A program made the position numbers and the translations under genes. Source: G963720475 sp963720475 (GTDB taxonomy: Bacteria > Actinomycetota > Thermoleophilia > Solirubrobacterales > Thermoleophilaceae). From it: a DNA stretch of 64,000 nucleotides. Location: the NCBI GenBank assembly GCA_963720475.1, contig OY970394.1, forward strand, positions 992,001 through 1,056,000, read 5' to 3'. A model generated the notes under the pieces. That model was given only the letters and a program-made list of their open reading frames with translations. It was not told where the DNA came from and did no database searches. Numbering within the stretch: position 1 is the stretch's first letter; every line of letters starts with the position of its first letter. Below are positions 24,065-32,214 of this stretch, piece after piece.

Positions 24065-25096
24065 CTACTCGATCTCGATCGTCTCGCAGCTCGCCTTGTC
24101 GACCTTGTCCTTGGTGTCGGCGAAGACCTTGTCGGTGCCCTTGCCGCAGTCGATCCGGTCGAGGGTGCCGTCGCGGGACGAGACCTTGTCGTTACCTGCG
24201 TCGGCGCGAACGTTGTCGCTTCCCGGCCCGGGATTGATCGTCTGTGACCTCGACCCGGCGCCGATCTTGTCGTCACCGCTCAAGGTCTTGATTGAGCGAA
24301 CGAAGCGGCTTGTGATCGTGATCGTGTCCCCCTGGGGAGTACCGACGAGCACGTCCACCCCAGCGTGGTTCTTCGCATTGACGAGAATGTTCAGCCCCGT
24401 CTTGAGGTTGCTGTACTCGACCCGGTCGACGCCGGCACCGGCGTTGATCGTGTTGTTCCCGCCGCCCGGCGCGATGCGATCGGCCCCGTCACCGCCGAAG
24501 ATGCTGTCGTCCCCGGGCACGCCGCCGTCAAGGTCGCCGACGATGAAGTCGTCGCCGCCCTTCCCGGAGAGCACGTCAGCGCCGTTGCCTCCGCTGAGCG
24601 TGTCGTCGCCGTCGCTTGCGGCAGCAAAGTCGACACCGTCCTCACCGAAGAAGCGGAGCGAGTTGAACTTGCCACCGGGCAGCCCGCCGAGGTTCGACTT
24701 GATCAGACTGTCGTTGCCGTCACCGGCACGAATATCGATCGCGGTCGTCTGGGTCATCGTGATGGCCGGGCAGAGCACGGCGCCGCGCTGTGGTGGCGCG
24801 ATCGCGCCCTCCGGACGGCAGCGGTGGTTCTGGACGATGCCGTGGTTGCCGATGCCGGACGCGAACGTCACCGGGACCCCGGCGCCGTTCTCGGCCAGCT
24901 TTGTGTAGGAGACGCCTTGGAAGTTCTGGTTGGAGATCTCGTAGACGTTCGCCTCGCCGGGGGCGGCCTTGGCGAACATCGAGGTCGTCGCTCCCTGCCC
25001 TGAGCGCGCGCCGAGCTCCTCGGCGTGCGCAGCTGTGGCGAGGATGGCGCTGGCGATCGTGGTCGCGGCGACCGCCGCGGTCAGCTTCCCTGGCAT
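24065..25096 (-). CDS. Secreted calcium-binding RTX-like repeat protein
   Basis: A 343-residue exported protein with a signal peptide ending around ATAAHAEE. From ~120 onward there are repeated nonapeptide-like units of the hemolysin type, such as GDGNDSL, SDGDDTLSGGNGADVLSGKGGDDFIVGD, GDDSIFGGDGADRI and GGGNNTINAGAGVDRV, which in RTX proteins bind calcium in a parallel beta roll. A second block near 265-335 continues with degenerate units. No enzymatic domain is visible, so it may be structural or surface-bound. Such stand-alone RTX proteins are common in Thermoleophilia (my recollection). It is transcribed away from the sigma factor gene. Confidence 0.85.
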   Translation of the reverse strand: MPGKLTAAVAATTIASAILATAAHAEELGARSGQGATTSMFAKAAPGEANVYEISNQNFQGVSYTKLAENGAGVPVTFASGIGNHGIVQNHRCRPEGAIAPPQRGAVLCPAITMTQTTAIDIRAGDGNDSLIKSNLGGLPGGKFNSLRFFGEDGVDFAAASDGDDTLSGGNGADVLSGKGGDDFIVGDLDGGVPGDDSIFGGDGADRIAPGGGNNTINAGAGVDRVEYSNLKTGLNILVNAKNHAGVDVLVGTPQGDTITITSRFVRSIKTLSGDDKIGAGSRSQTINPGPGSDNVRADAGNDKVSSRDGTLDRIDCGKGTDKVFADTKDKVDKASCETIEIE

Positions 25097-25171
25097 CTGC
25101 GAGTCCTTTCGTGGGAGTGCGAGACCCTCTCGGGGGTCAAAGATAGCCCAGCTCTCGGAGATTTGCGGCGC

Positions 25172-26317
25172 CTAGGGCGCTGCGTCTCGCAGGCGCTGCG
25201 CCTCCGGCAGAGACTGCAGCTTCTTCAGCGTGTTGTTCTCGATTTGGCGGATCCGCTCGCGGGTGACGCCGAACGCCCGGCCGACCTCTTCGAGCGTGCG
25301 GGCCTGGTGGCCCTTGAGCCCGAAGCGCATCTCGATCACTTCGCGCTCGCGCGGCGGCAGCGCGTCCAACGCGCGGCGGACGTTGTCGCGCCGCAGGTTC
25401 TCCGACGCGGTCTCGAACGGCGACTCGATCGTCTCGTCCTCGACGAAGTCGCCGAGCGAGGAGTCCTCCTCCTCGCCGATCGGCTTCTCGAGCGAGACCG
25501 GCAGCTGCGCCATGCGCTGGATGTCCTTCACCTCGCGCGCCGTGCACTCGAGCTCGTTCGCGATCTCCTGCGGGGTCGGCTCACGCCCAAGCTCCTGGAC
25601 GAGCTGGCGCTCGACGTGGACGACCTTGTTCAGCTTCTCGACCATGTGGACGGGGATGCGGATCGTGCGTGCCTTGTCGGCGATCGCACGAGTTACCGCC
25701 TGGCGGATCCACCAGGTCGCGTAAGTGGAGAACTTGTAGCCGCGGCGATAGTCGAACTTCTCTACGGCGCGGATGAGGCCGAGGGAGCCCTCTTGGATCA
25801 GGTCGAGGAAGGTCAGGCCGCGGCCGAGGTAGCCCTTCGCGATCGAGACGACGAGGCGCAGGTTGGCCTCGACCATCTGCTTCTTGGCGAGCATGTCGCC
25901 GCGCTCGATCCGCTTCGCGAGCGAGACCTCTTCCTCGGCGGTGAGCAGCTCGACGCGGCCGATCGACCGCAGGTAGAGGCGGAGCGAGTCGAGGCTCGGT
26001 TCGACGGTGAGGTCGATCTCGACCTTCTTGGCCGGCTGCAGGTCCTTGCGCAGCTCGTCGGCCTTGCCGCTGTCGGCACCGCGGACGGCGCTCGACATGA
26101 TCTCGACGCCCCCGTCCACGAGATGGCTATGGAGCTCGCGGACCTGTTCCTTCGTGACCTCGACTTCCTCCAGACATGATGCGATCGCCTCGAAAGTGAC
26201 GAAGCCCCGTTCCTTCGCCTCGGCGACCAAGGAGCGCAGCTCCTCGATCTCCATGAACGGGGCATCGGGTTCCTCGACCAGCAGTACGCCCTCTACGGCC
26301 TCGTCTTTTGCACTCAC
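25172..26317 (-). CDS. rpoD: Primary RNA polymerase sigma factor (RpoD/SigA family)
   Basis: Directs RNA polymerase to housekeeping promoters. The 381 residues contain region 1.2 (DSLRLYLRSIGRVELLTAEEEVSLAKRIERGD), region 2 (ANLRLVVSIAKGYLGRGLTFLDLIQEGSLGLIRAVEKFDYRRGYKFSTYATWWIRQAVTRAI), region 3 (RIPVHMVEKLNKV) and region 4 with the helix-turn-helix TLEEVGRAFGVTRERIRQIE. A short region 1.1-like N-terminus is present. The GTG at 26315-26317 is chosen because AAAAGGAG lies just upstream; the frame stays open a further 64 codons without such support. A group 2 factor cannot be excluded, but the full set of regions favours the main sigma factor. Confidence 0.92.
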   Translation of the reverse strand: MSAKDEAVEGVLLVEEPDAPFMEIEELRSLVAEAKERGFVTFEAIASCLEEVEVTKEQVRELHSHLVDGGVEIMSSAVRGADSGKADELRKDLQPAKKVEIDLTVEPSLDSLRLYLRSIGRVELLTAEEEVSLAKRIERGDMLAKKQMVEANLRLVVSIAKGYLGRGLTFLDLIQEGSLGLIRAVEKFDYRRGYKFSTYATWWIRQAVTRAIADKARTIRIPVHMVEKLNKVVHVERQLVQELGREPTPQEIANELECTAREVKDIQRMAQLPVSLEKPIGEEEDSSLGDFVEDETIESPFETASENLRRDNVRRALDALPPREREVIEMRFGLKGHQARTLEEVGRAFGVTRERIRQIENNTLKKLQSLPEAQRLRDAAP

Positions 26318-26340
26318 CCTCGCTCCTTTTCCCTCAGAAA

Positions 26341-26361
26341 GAAACCCGGAGAAGACTCCGG
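26341..26361 (-). promoter_or_regulatory. Short hairpin in the sigma factor leader
   Basis: CCGGAG/CTCCGG (26346-26361) forms a 6-bp stem with a 4-base loop; on the minus strand it is followed by GTTTCTTTC, 28 bases before the sigma factor GTG. It resembles a weak intrinsic terminator and could attenuate the transcript. Low confidence. Confidence 0.3.
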
Positions 26362-26517
26362 CTGGCAGGCAAACCGACTCGGTTTTGTTGTGTCCGCGGT
26401 AGTGCCGCGAGGGGCTGAGCCACTTGTTGGGTCGAGCTATGTGGACCCTGGGCGTCGAGCCGCGCGGAACAATAGCGAGCGCACGGCGATGGGAGCCGAC
26501 TCGCGCCACTCGTTATC

Positions 26518-27540
26518 TTGGAGTCGATCCGCTCGAGCGATCACAGCCCCGTCCTCAATCCCTCGGACGACGTCCAGGCGCGACGCCCGGCGACGCACGT
26601 GAGCCTCTCGCGCGTCGGGGTCACCGGCGTCGAGAAGGTGATCCGCATCCGCTCGAACGGAACCGAGCAACTCTTCTACGCGGAGCTCGAGTGCTTCGTC
26701 GATCTCGACCCGACGCAGAAGGGCGCGCACATGTCGCGCTTCGAGGAGGTCGTCGGCGAGGCGATCGACGAGGTCGTACTCGGCGAGGCGTTCAAGGCCG
26801 AGACGCTCGCCGAGCACATCGCCACTCGCGTGCGCGAGCGCCAAGGTGCCCGGCGCGCTGAGGTGACGATCGCGGCGCGTTACCCCGAACGCAAGCAGGC
26901 GCCGGAGTCGGGTCTGCCGACCCAGGAGATCTACACGCTGTTCGGCTCGGCTGTCGCTGCGGCGAGCGGCACGCGCAGGATCGTCGGCGTCGAGGCTCAG
27001 GGAATGACCGCGTGCCCGTGCGCGCAGGAGATGGTCGAGTCGCGCTCACGTGACAGGCTCGCGGGCGAGGGCTTCACCGACGACGAGATCGAGCGCGTCT
27101 TCCGCAACGTCCCGGTCGCCACCCACAACCAGCGGGGGATCGGCACCCTCCACATCGGCTGCCCCGAGGGCTGCGGCGATCCCGTCGAGGCGCACCGCCT
27201 GCTCGAGATCGTCGAGGCCGCGATGAGCTCGGAGATCTACGAACTGCTGAAGCGCCCCGACGAGGTGGAGGTCGTCGAGAAGGCGCACGCCAATCCCCGC
27301 TTCGTGGAGGACTGCGTCCGCGAGATGGTTCGGATGGCGGTGGCCGAGTTCGGCGCATTCGGTGACGACGCGTTCGTCTCCGCCCGCCAGGAGAACCTCG
27401 AGACGATCCATCGCCACAACGTCGTCGCGGAGCGCCATGGGCTGCTCGGCGAGCTCTCGCGCGAGCTCAACTCCGACGAGCACGTCACGCATCAGGTCAC
27501 GATGCGCGAATGGCTCGAGAACGCCGGCCAGAGCGTCTGA
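26518..27540 (+). CDS. folE2: GTP cyclohydrolase FolE2/MptA family
   Basis: Converts GTP to a dihydroneopterin triphosphate or its cyclic phosphate, the first step to folate. The 340 residues have the type IB signature GMTACPCAQEMVESRSRD with the metal-site Cys, and HNQRGIGTLHIGCPEGC with the conserved His and Cys. N-terminal VSLSRVGVTGVEKVIRIRSNG and FVDLDPTQKGAHMSRFEE also match FolE2/MptA. FolE2 of the bacterial type is metal-flexible and often replaces zinc-dependent FolE. The start is a TTG at 26518 giving MESIRSSDHSP; no better codon lies before the conserved region. It is divergent from the sigma factor gene with a 200-bp spacer. Confidence 0.9.
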   Translation: MESIRSSDHSPVLNPSDDVQARRPATHVSLSRVGVTGVEKVIRIRSNGTEQLFYAELECFVDLDPTQKGAHMSRFEEVVGEAIDEVVLGEAFKAETLAEHIATRVRERQGARRAEVTIAARYPERKQAPESGLPTQEIYTLFGSAVAAASGTRRIVGVEAQGMTACPCAQEMVESRSRDRLAGEGFTDDEIERVFRNVPVATHNQRGIGTLHIGCPEGCGDPVEAHRLLEIVEAAMSSEIYELLKRPDEVEVVEKAHANPRFVEDCVREMVRMAVAEFGAFGDDAFVSARQENLETIHRHNVVAERHGLLGELSRELNSDEHVTHQVTMREWLENAGQSV

Positions 27541-27609
27541 ACCGGACATCGGTCTAGACCACGCGGCGGGGCCTACGGGCCGCGCCCGGCCCCGCCGATC
27601 ACCTTTGCG

Positions 27610-28065
27610 ATGAAGGTGACCAGGGTACGTGACACAGCAACGTCGCCGGAGCTCACCGCAGACGCGGCGTTCGTCCTCGCGCTGGCTCACCACGCGCTCG
27701 CGTTCGCTGACTCCACCACCGCGGAGGCAGAGCGCTGGTTGCGCATCATGCGTGTCTATGGGCAGGCCGGCGCCACGCTTCAGGCGCTCGGCGTCGGCGA
27801 GGCGCCGCTCGACGACGGCGCGGCGCGTACGCTCGTGCCTCTTCCCCGCCGCCCGCGTCGTGATCCCCGCGATGCGGTGCGGCTCGTCGAGCGTCGCGCC
27901 TGCGCGCTCGCCGTCTTCCGCCAGGCCGACGTCGTCTCGACCGTGGACCTGATGTTCGCGCTGGGTGAGGTCTACGGCGACGCGTTCGACCGCGAGCTTC
28001 GCATCCGCGGCGCCTCCTGGCAGGAGCTAGTGGAGCGGCTGCCGCTGCGACGCGTCGCCGCCTGA
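27610..28065 (+). CDS. Hypothetical protein, helical
   Basis: A 151-residue soluble protein of unknown family. It is mostly predicted helix (ADAAFVLALAHHALAFADSTTAEAERWLRIMRVYGQAGATLQALGVGEA, LVERRACALAVFRQADVVSTVDLMFALGEVYGDAFDRELR) with a basic loop RRPRRDPRD. It follows folE2 by 69 bases on the same strand and overlaps the convergent pgsA by 39 bases. Support is the open frame with the codon pattern of the neighbours and the clean ATG start; function unknown. Confidence 0.55.
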   Translation: MKVTRVRDTATSPELTADAAFVLALAHHALAFADSTTAEAERWLRIMRVYGQAGATLQALGVGEAPLDDGAARTLVPLPRRPRRDPRDAVRLVERRACALAVFRQADVVSTVDLMFALGEVYGDAFDRELRIRGASWQELVERLPLRRVAA

Positions 28066-28626
28066 ACCGGCACGCGCCGCACGTTCCGCGCGCGCCCGCT
28101 CGATCCGGCTACGCACGTTGAGGAAGTAGTCGACGCCGGAGATCACGGTGATCGCGACCATCGCGTAGACGAGCGCCTGGACCCAGGCGGCGTCGGGGTT
28201 CGGCGCCGCGATCAGCGCCATGACCGCGGCGAGCTGGACGATCGTCTTCGCCTTACCGAGCAGGCTCGCCGGAATGACGACGCCCTGCTGGCTGGCTCCC
28301 GCGCGTAGCGCCGTGACGGCGAACTCGCGCGCGATGATCACCATCGCGACCCAGGCGGCGAGGCGGTTGAGCGAGACGAGCGAGATCAACGCCGCGACGA
28401 TCAGCAGCTTGTCGGCGACCGGGTCCATCACCTTGCCGAAGGTGGTGACGCTGTCGCGCGAGCGGGCGAACCAGCCGTCGAGGCCGTCCGTGATCGCAGC
28501 AAGCGCGAACACGATCGCGGCGATCAGCGAGCCGTTCGGCGTCTCGACGAGCAGCGCGACCACGAACACCGGCACCAGCAGGATGCGGATGACGGTGAGG
28601 ACGTTGGGCAGATTGAGCGGAAACAT
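28027..28626 (-). CDS. pgsA: CDP-diacylglycerol--glycerol-3-phosphate 3-phosphatidyltransferase
   Basis: Makes phosphatidylglycerophosphate, the precursor of phosphatidylglycerol and cardiolipin. The 199 residues start MFPLNLPNVLTVIRILLVPVFV and contain the CDP-alcohol phosphotransferase motif DGLDGWFARSRDSVTTFGKVMDPVADK, with the Asp residues that bind metal. About five or six transmembrane helices follow. The C-terminus ends in a basic segment (RSRIERARAERAARA). It is followed upstream by the DUF3817 gene, 18 bases away on the same strand. Confidence 0.95.
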   Translation of the reverse strand: MFPLNLPNVLTVIRILLVPVFVVALLVETPNGSLIAAIVFALAAITDGLDGWFARSRDSVTTFGKVMDPVADKLLIVAALISLVSLNRLAAWVAMVIIAREFAVTALRAGASQQGVVIPASLLGKAKTIVQLAAVMALIAAPNPDAAWVQALVYAMVAITVISGVDYFLNVRSRIERARAERAARAGSGGDASQRQPLH

Positions 28627-28644
28627 CCCTGGAATCCCTCAAGT

Positions 28645-28929
28645 TCAGGCTACCGCGCGGGCGTTCGAATGCCTGACGACCTCGATTCCAACGCTCGATC
28701 CGACCGGACCGAGCGGGGAGACGGTCGCCGCGAGCAGCGGCCAGGGGAACACGCCGCGCCGGCAGCCGATCGCGACCAGCACGCAGAGCACGATCCAGCC
28801 GATGCCGTGCGACCAGCCGAGCACCTTCTCGGCCTCGGGCGAGAGGCCGCCGATCCAGACCACGAGCAGCGCTGTGAACAGCACGACCTCGCAGGCCGAG
28901 TAGAGGCGGACGAACTGGAAGTAGGACAC
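28645..28929 (-). CDS. DUF3817-like small membrane protein
   Basis: A 94-residue protein with three hydrophobic segments: FVRLYSACEVVLFTALLVVWI, GIGWIVLCVLVAIGC and WPLLAATVSPLGPVGSSVGIEVV. The GWSHGIGW segment and the P-x-GP turn are like those in DUF3817 proteins, a family of small actinobacterial membrane proteins of unknown role. It lies directly upstream of pgsA and may share its transcript. Confidence 0.75.
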   Translation of the reverse strand: MSYFQFVRLYSACEVVLFTALLVVWIGGLSPEAEKVLGWSHGIGWIVLCVLVAIGCRRGVFPWPLLAATVSPLGPVGSSVGIEVVRHSNARAVA

Positions 28930-28970
28930 GCGGGAACAGTACGCAGGGTCCTGCGAAGCCGCCCTCGTCC

Positions 28971-29258
28971 TCAGCCTGCCGCCGCATCGGGAGCAATGAC
29001 GGCGAGGATCTCCCCGATCGAGCGATCTTCCACCAGCGGGTGACGCATCGAGAGTCCTCGGCGGACCTTGTAGCGGTTGCGGTTGCCCTCACGGTGCTTT
29101 GTCAGGTACTCGGCCTCGACGAGGTCACTCACGATGCTGTGGGCCGAGCGCTCGGTGACACCGACGGAGGCGGCGATGTCGCGCAACCGCAAGCCTGGGT
29201 CACGCGCCACACACAGCAGCACGAGCCCGTGATTGGAGAGGAAATGCCAGCTGCCCAT
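28971..29258 (-). CDS. Small winged-helix regulator (MarR/ArsR-like)
   Basis: A 95-residue protein that is almost entirely a winged helix: GLVLLCVARDPGLRLRDIAASVGVTERSAHSIVSDLVEAEYLTKHREGNRNRYKVRRG. The first part gives helices 1 and 2, VGVTERSAHSIVSDL is the recognition region, and EGNRNRYKV is the wing. No ligand-binding residues or dimerisation extension can be recognised. It is divergent from the PD40 gene; direct repeats TTCTAGCA at 29290 and 29304 lie in the shared spacer and may be its operator. Confidence 0.85.
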   Translation of the reverse strand: MGSWHFLSNHGLVLLCVARDPGLRLRDIAASVGVTERSAHSIVSDLVEAEYLTKHREGNRNRYKVRRGLSMRHPLVEDRSIGEILAVIAPDAAAG

Positions 29259-29289
29259 AGCCAGACAGTCTACTCAGGTTGGTGCTATC

Positions 29290-29311
29290 TTCTAGCAGTT
29301 CGTTTCTAGCA
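29290..29311. promoter_or_regulatory. Direct repeat TTCTAGCA x2 in a divergent spacer
   Basis: TTCTAGCA occurs at 29290-29297 and 29304-29311, 14 bases apart, in an AT-rich patch between the winged-helix regulator (start 29258) and the PD40 gene (start 29341). It could be an operator or part of a promoter. Only the repeat itself is seen. Confidence 0.3.
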
Positions 29312-29340
29312 ATGTAATTCAGATAGGCCGGAGGAGCCAC

Positions 29341-31392
29341 ATGCAGCGATTCGCGACCGACCGTCTCTTGACGATGGGGCGAGCACGGCGCTCGGCCGTA
29401 CTCGGGTTGGCTCTTCTCGTCGTGCTCGCTTGGTCACCGGTCGTGGCGCGCGCGACCTTCCCGGGGCTGAACGGGCAGATCGCCTTCCCCGCCGGCTTGG
29501 ACAAAGACACACTGGACCTTTTCGCGATCAACGCGGAAGGGACCTTCGCTCGCGCGCTCGTCGTTAGCAGTGGGACGGACAACCAGCCAGCTTGGTCACC
29601 GGACGGCCGGCAGTTCGCCTGGGAACGCGGCAGCGGTGCGGACCGGATCCGGATCGCCAATGCCGACGGGCGCGGCGTGGAAATTTTCGGGAGAAGGGAC
29701 TCCTTCGACGGCGAGCCGGCGTGGTCCCCAGACGGTAGGAAGATCGCCTTCACGAGCGGTCGCGATGGCGAGCTCTACGTCGCCGACCGGCCAAGCGGCA
29801 ACAACGTCCGCCCCCTCACCTCTCGGCAGGAGATTAACAACGGCCCGGACTGGTCACCCGACGGGACTCAGATCGCCTGGTACTCGCTCGGGAGCGCCAG
29901 CGACCGCAAGCACCGCATCTTCGTGATGAACGCCGACGGGTCCAACCAGCGCCGGCTGTTCCCGAATCGCACGCAGGAGGATTTCCTCCCGAGCTGGTCG
30001 CCCGACGGCCGCCGGATCGCCTGGGGGTCGTTCAACAAGGGAGGGGAGGTCTGGGTTGCCAATTCCGACGGCAGCAACCCGCAGCGAATCGCCACCGCCC
30101 CGAAGGACGACAACCCCCCGGCTCCGGTTTGGTCACCGGACGGGAAGCGGATCGCGTGGGTGCAGCGGTTCGTCAAGGACAAGCTGTTGGAGCTCGTGGT
30201 GGCGGGCGCCGACGGCAGCAATCCAACCTCGGTCATCGCGACCGGCAAGAGCAAGTTCGGCCTGTCCCCGCGTGTAGTCGACTGGCAGCCCGTCGCCGAC
30301 CGCGGAGCGCAGCCGTCCTCGCTGCTGCGCAGCGGCGGCGCGGAGGACGGGTTCGGCGGTTTCTTCAGCCAGGTGGATTATCCGGTTCCGGGATGGGCGA
30401 CCAACGGCGGGCTGACCGCGCTGCGTTACGGACTGTTCGGCTTCCCGACCGCGCCGAGCTTGCCAGCCGTACTCGAGTCTGCGCGCGCGGCACAGAAGCC
30501 AGTGGAGGGGCTGAGGCGAGGTGCCGGCAAGCGATTCTTCTTCGGCGGGAACGCAGCTGTGTCGACCGCGGTCCAGGACGTGGACCTCAATTCAAAGGCG
30601 ACCGAGATTGACACCGGGCGAGCGAGCGTGACCCTCTCCGGTCTGCTCGGGGGGAAGGGCGTCCAGCCCGACGAGGGCACCATCGCCGCAACCTTCCTCA
30701 ATGGGCAGGGCACGGTGGTGGGAGCCGTCCAGCTCGGTCCTGTCACCCCGGCCGATCGCGGCAACCAGACCAGGTTGCTGAGCCGGCTGCAGACGACAAA
30801 GCTCCCCGCCGGCACACGCAGGATCCGTGTGACCTTGACGGCCACCCGCTCAGGCGGCGACCCCGTGAACGACGCCTACTTCGACAACCTGGCGCTCTTC
30901 TACACCAAGCCGGAGGCGACGCCGCCGACGACGCCCCCGACACCAGTCCAACCGCCGGGGGTCGTCGCGCCGGGGGCCGATGCCACGGCCGCCGTCTCGG
31001 GACGGATCAGCAAGCTGAAGATCAACCGGACTTCGTTCGCGGTCGGATCGGAGAACACGGCCACGATCGCCCAAAGGCGGCCTTCGCGCGGAGCGAAGAT
31101 CAGCTACTCGCTGGACCGCGCGACGCTCGTCACGATAAAGATCAACCGCGAGAGCGCGGGGCGCCGTGAGAAGAGCGGCAAGTGCGCCAAACCCACGAGC
31201 GCGAACCGCAAGCGCAAGCGCTGCACGCGGCTCACCACGGTCGCCACGATCCTGCGCCAGGGACGCGCGGGCAAAAACAGCGTGAGCTTCAGCGGCCGGG
31301 TGAACAAGAAGGCGCTGAAGGCGGCTTCCTACCGCGTCACGGCGTCGGCGGCAAATCCGGTGAGCGTGAGATTCAGGATCGTCAAGCGCTAG
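29341..31392 (+). CDS. Secreted PD40/TolB-like beta-propeller protein
   Basis: A 683-residue exported protein. Signal peptide at ~17-42 (AVLGLALLVVLAWSPVVARA). Residues ~45-320 hold about six WSPDGRKIAF-type PD40 blades (PAWSPDGRQFAW, PDWSPDGTQIAW, PSWSPDGRRIAW, PVWSPDGKRIAW), as in TolB-like propellers. A middle domain (~330-530) with a beta-sandwich look follows, ending in NDAYFDNLALFY. After a Pro/Thr linker, the C-terminal ~110 residues are basic with SYSLDRATLVTIKI and RVNKKALKAASYRVTASA, a domain I recall as common in secreted Thermoleophilia proteins. GGAGGAG precedes the ATG. Role unknown; a cell-surface binding protein is likely. Confidence 0.87.
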   Translation: MQRFATDRLLTMGRARRSAVLGLALLVVLAWSPVVARATFPGLNGQIAFPAGLDKDTLDLFAINAEGTFARALVVSSGTDNQPAWSPDGRQFAWERGSGADRIRIANADGRGVEIFGRRDSFDGEPAWSPDGRKIAFTSGRDGELYVADRPSGNNVRPLTSRQEINNGPDWSPDGTQIAWYSLGSASDRKHRIFVMNADGSNQRRLFPNRTQEDFLPSWSPDGRRIAWGSFNKGGEVWVANSDGSNPQRIATAPKDDNPPAPVWSPDGKRIAWVQRFVKDKLLELVVAGADGSNPTSVIATGKSKFGLSPRVVDWQPVADRGAQPSSLLRSGGAEDGFGGFFSQVDYPVPGWATNGGLTALRYGLFGFPTAPSLPAVLESARAAQKPVEGLRRGAGKRFFFGGNAAVSTAVQDVDLNSKATEIDTGRASVTLSGLLGGKGVQPDEGTIAATFLNGQGTVVGAVQLGPVTPADRGNQTRLLSRLQTTKLPAGTRRIRVTLTATRSGGDPVNDAYFDNLALFYTKPEATPPTTPPTPVQPPGVVAPGADATAAVSGRISKLKINRTSFAVGSENTATIAQRRPSRGAKISYSLDRATLVTIKINRESAGRREKSGKCAKPTSANRKRKRCTRLTTVATILRQGRAGKNSVSFSGRVNKKALKAASYRVTASAANPVSVRFRIVKR

Positions 31393-31406
31393 ACGCCCCG
31401 AATTGA

Positions 31407-31479
31407 AGCCGACGCCGGGACTCGAACCCGGGACCCCCACTTTACGAGAGTGGTGCTCTACCAGCTGAGCTACGTCGGC
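31407..31479 (-). tRNA. tRNA-Thr (anticodon CGT)
   Basis: On the minus strand the acceptor stem GCCGACG pairs with CGTCGGC, the D arm has AGCTCAGCTGGTAGAGC, the anticodon stem CCACT/AGTGG encloses CTCGTAA giving CGT, and the T arm has GGTTCGAGTCC. Discriminator T at 31407. With tRNA-Thr(GGT) at 23004 it reads ACG and ACC codons. Confidence 0.95.
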
Positions 31480-31534
31480 GTGAAGGGACTGAGTGTAGGG
31501 GGGAGGAAACGACGGCGCCAAGCGTTCGTTCGGA

Positions 31535-31870
31535 GTGTTCGACGATCGCTTCGCCGGCCTGCCCGCGCGCCACATCGCCCGCCGCGAGGTGCCCGTCGCA
31601 CTCACGCTTTGTGCGCGCACGCTGGGCTTGGCGCTGCTCGATCGGCCGCGGGTCGGCGCAGCGCTGCTGATCCCCCGCTGCCGTTCGGTCCACACCTTCG
31701 GGATGCGGTTCGCGCTCGACCTGCTCTGGCTCGACGAGCGGGGCCGGGTGATCCGCGTGGACCGTGCGGTCGCCCCGCGGCGGCTGCGCCGGTGCCACAA
31801 CGCGAGCGCCGTGCTCGAACTCGCGGCCGTTACGATCGCGCCATGCTCGACCACGTCGGACTCGAGGTGA
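31535..31870 (+). CDS. DUF192 family protein
   Basis: A 111-residue protein of the DUF192 family of small beta-rich proteins. The signature LLIPRCRSVHTFGMRFALDLLWLDERGRVIRVDRAV contains the conserved S-x-H-T-x-x-M-x-x-x-L-D segment, and RRCHNASAVLELAA matches the C-terminal strand. No signal peptide is present, unlike many members. The start is a GTG at 31535. The 3' end overlaps the start of the VOC gene by 28 bases. Confidence 0.8.
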   Translation: MFDDRFAGLPARHIARREVPVALTLCARTLGLALLDRPRVGAALLIPRCRSVHTFGMRFALDLLWLDERGRVIRVDRAVAPRRLRRCHNASAVLELAAVTIAPCSTTSDSR

Positions 31871-32211
31871 AGGACCTCGCGCGCAGCAAGGACTTCTACA
31901 CGCAGGCGCTCGAGCCGCTCGGGATCAAGCCGATCATGGAATGGGAGGGCGTCGCCTGCGGGTTTGGCGACGAGCAGAAGCCCTACTTCTGGATCGCGAG
32001 CCGCGCGCCCGAGGGCGGCGCGACCCACGTCGCGTTCGAAGCACCGGATCGCGCGACGGTGGACGCCTTCCACGCGGCCGCGCTAGCGGCCGGCGGCGCG
32101 GACAACGGCGAGCCGGGCATGCGGCCGTACCACGAGCACTACTACGGCGCGTTCGTGCTCGACCCCGATGGCAACAACGTCGAGGCCGTCTGCCACCGTC
32201 GGGCGGACTGA
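31843..32211 (+). CDS. VOC (glyoxalase/dioxygenase superfamily) protein
   Basis: A 122-residue vicinal-oxygen-chelate protein. It begins MLDHVGLEVKDLARSKDFYTQALEPLGIK, the standard first beta-alpha-beta unit, and ends FVLDPDGNNVEAVCH, with metal-ligand positions His 4, His in HVAFEAPDRATVD and Glu in NNVEAVCH. The PYHEHYYGAF segment is usual in the lactoylglutathione-lyase-like subgroup. The ATG at 31843 is chosen since the upstream frame is a shadow of DUF192. Substrate unknown. Confidence 0.87.
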   Translation: MLDHVGLEVKDLARSKDFYTQALEPLGIKPIMEWEGVACGFGDEQKPYFWIASRAPEGGATHVAFEAPDRATVDAFHAAALAAGGADNGEPGMRPYHEHYYGAFVLDPDGNNVEAVCHRRAD

Positions 32212-32214
32212 GCG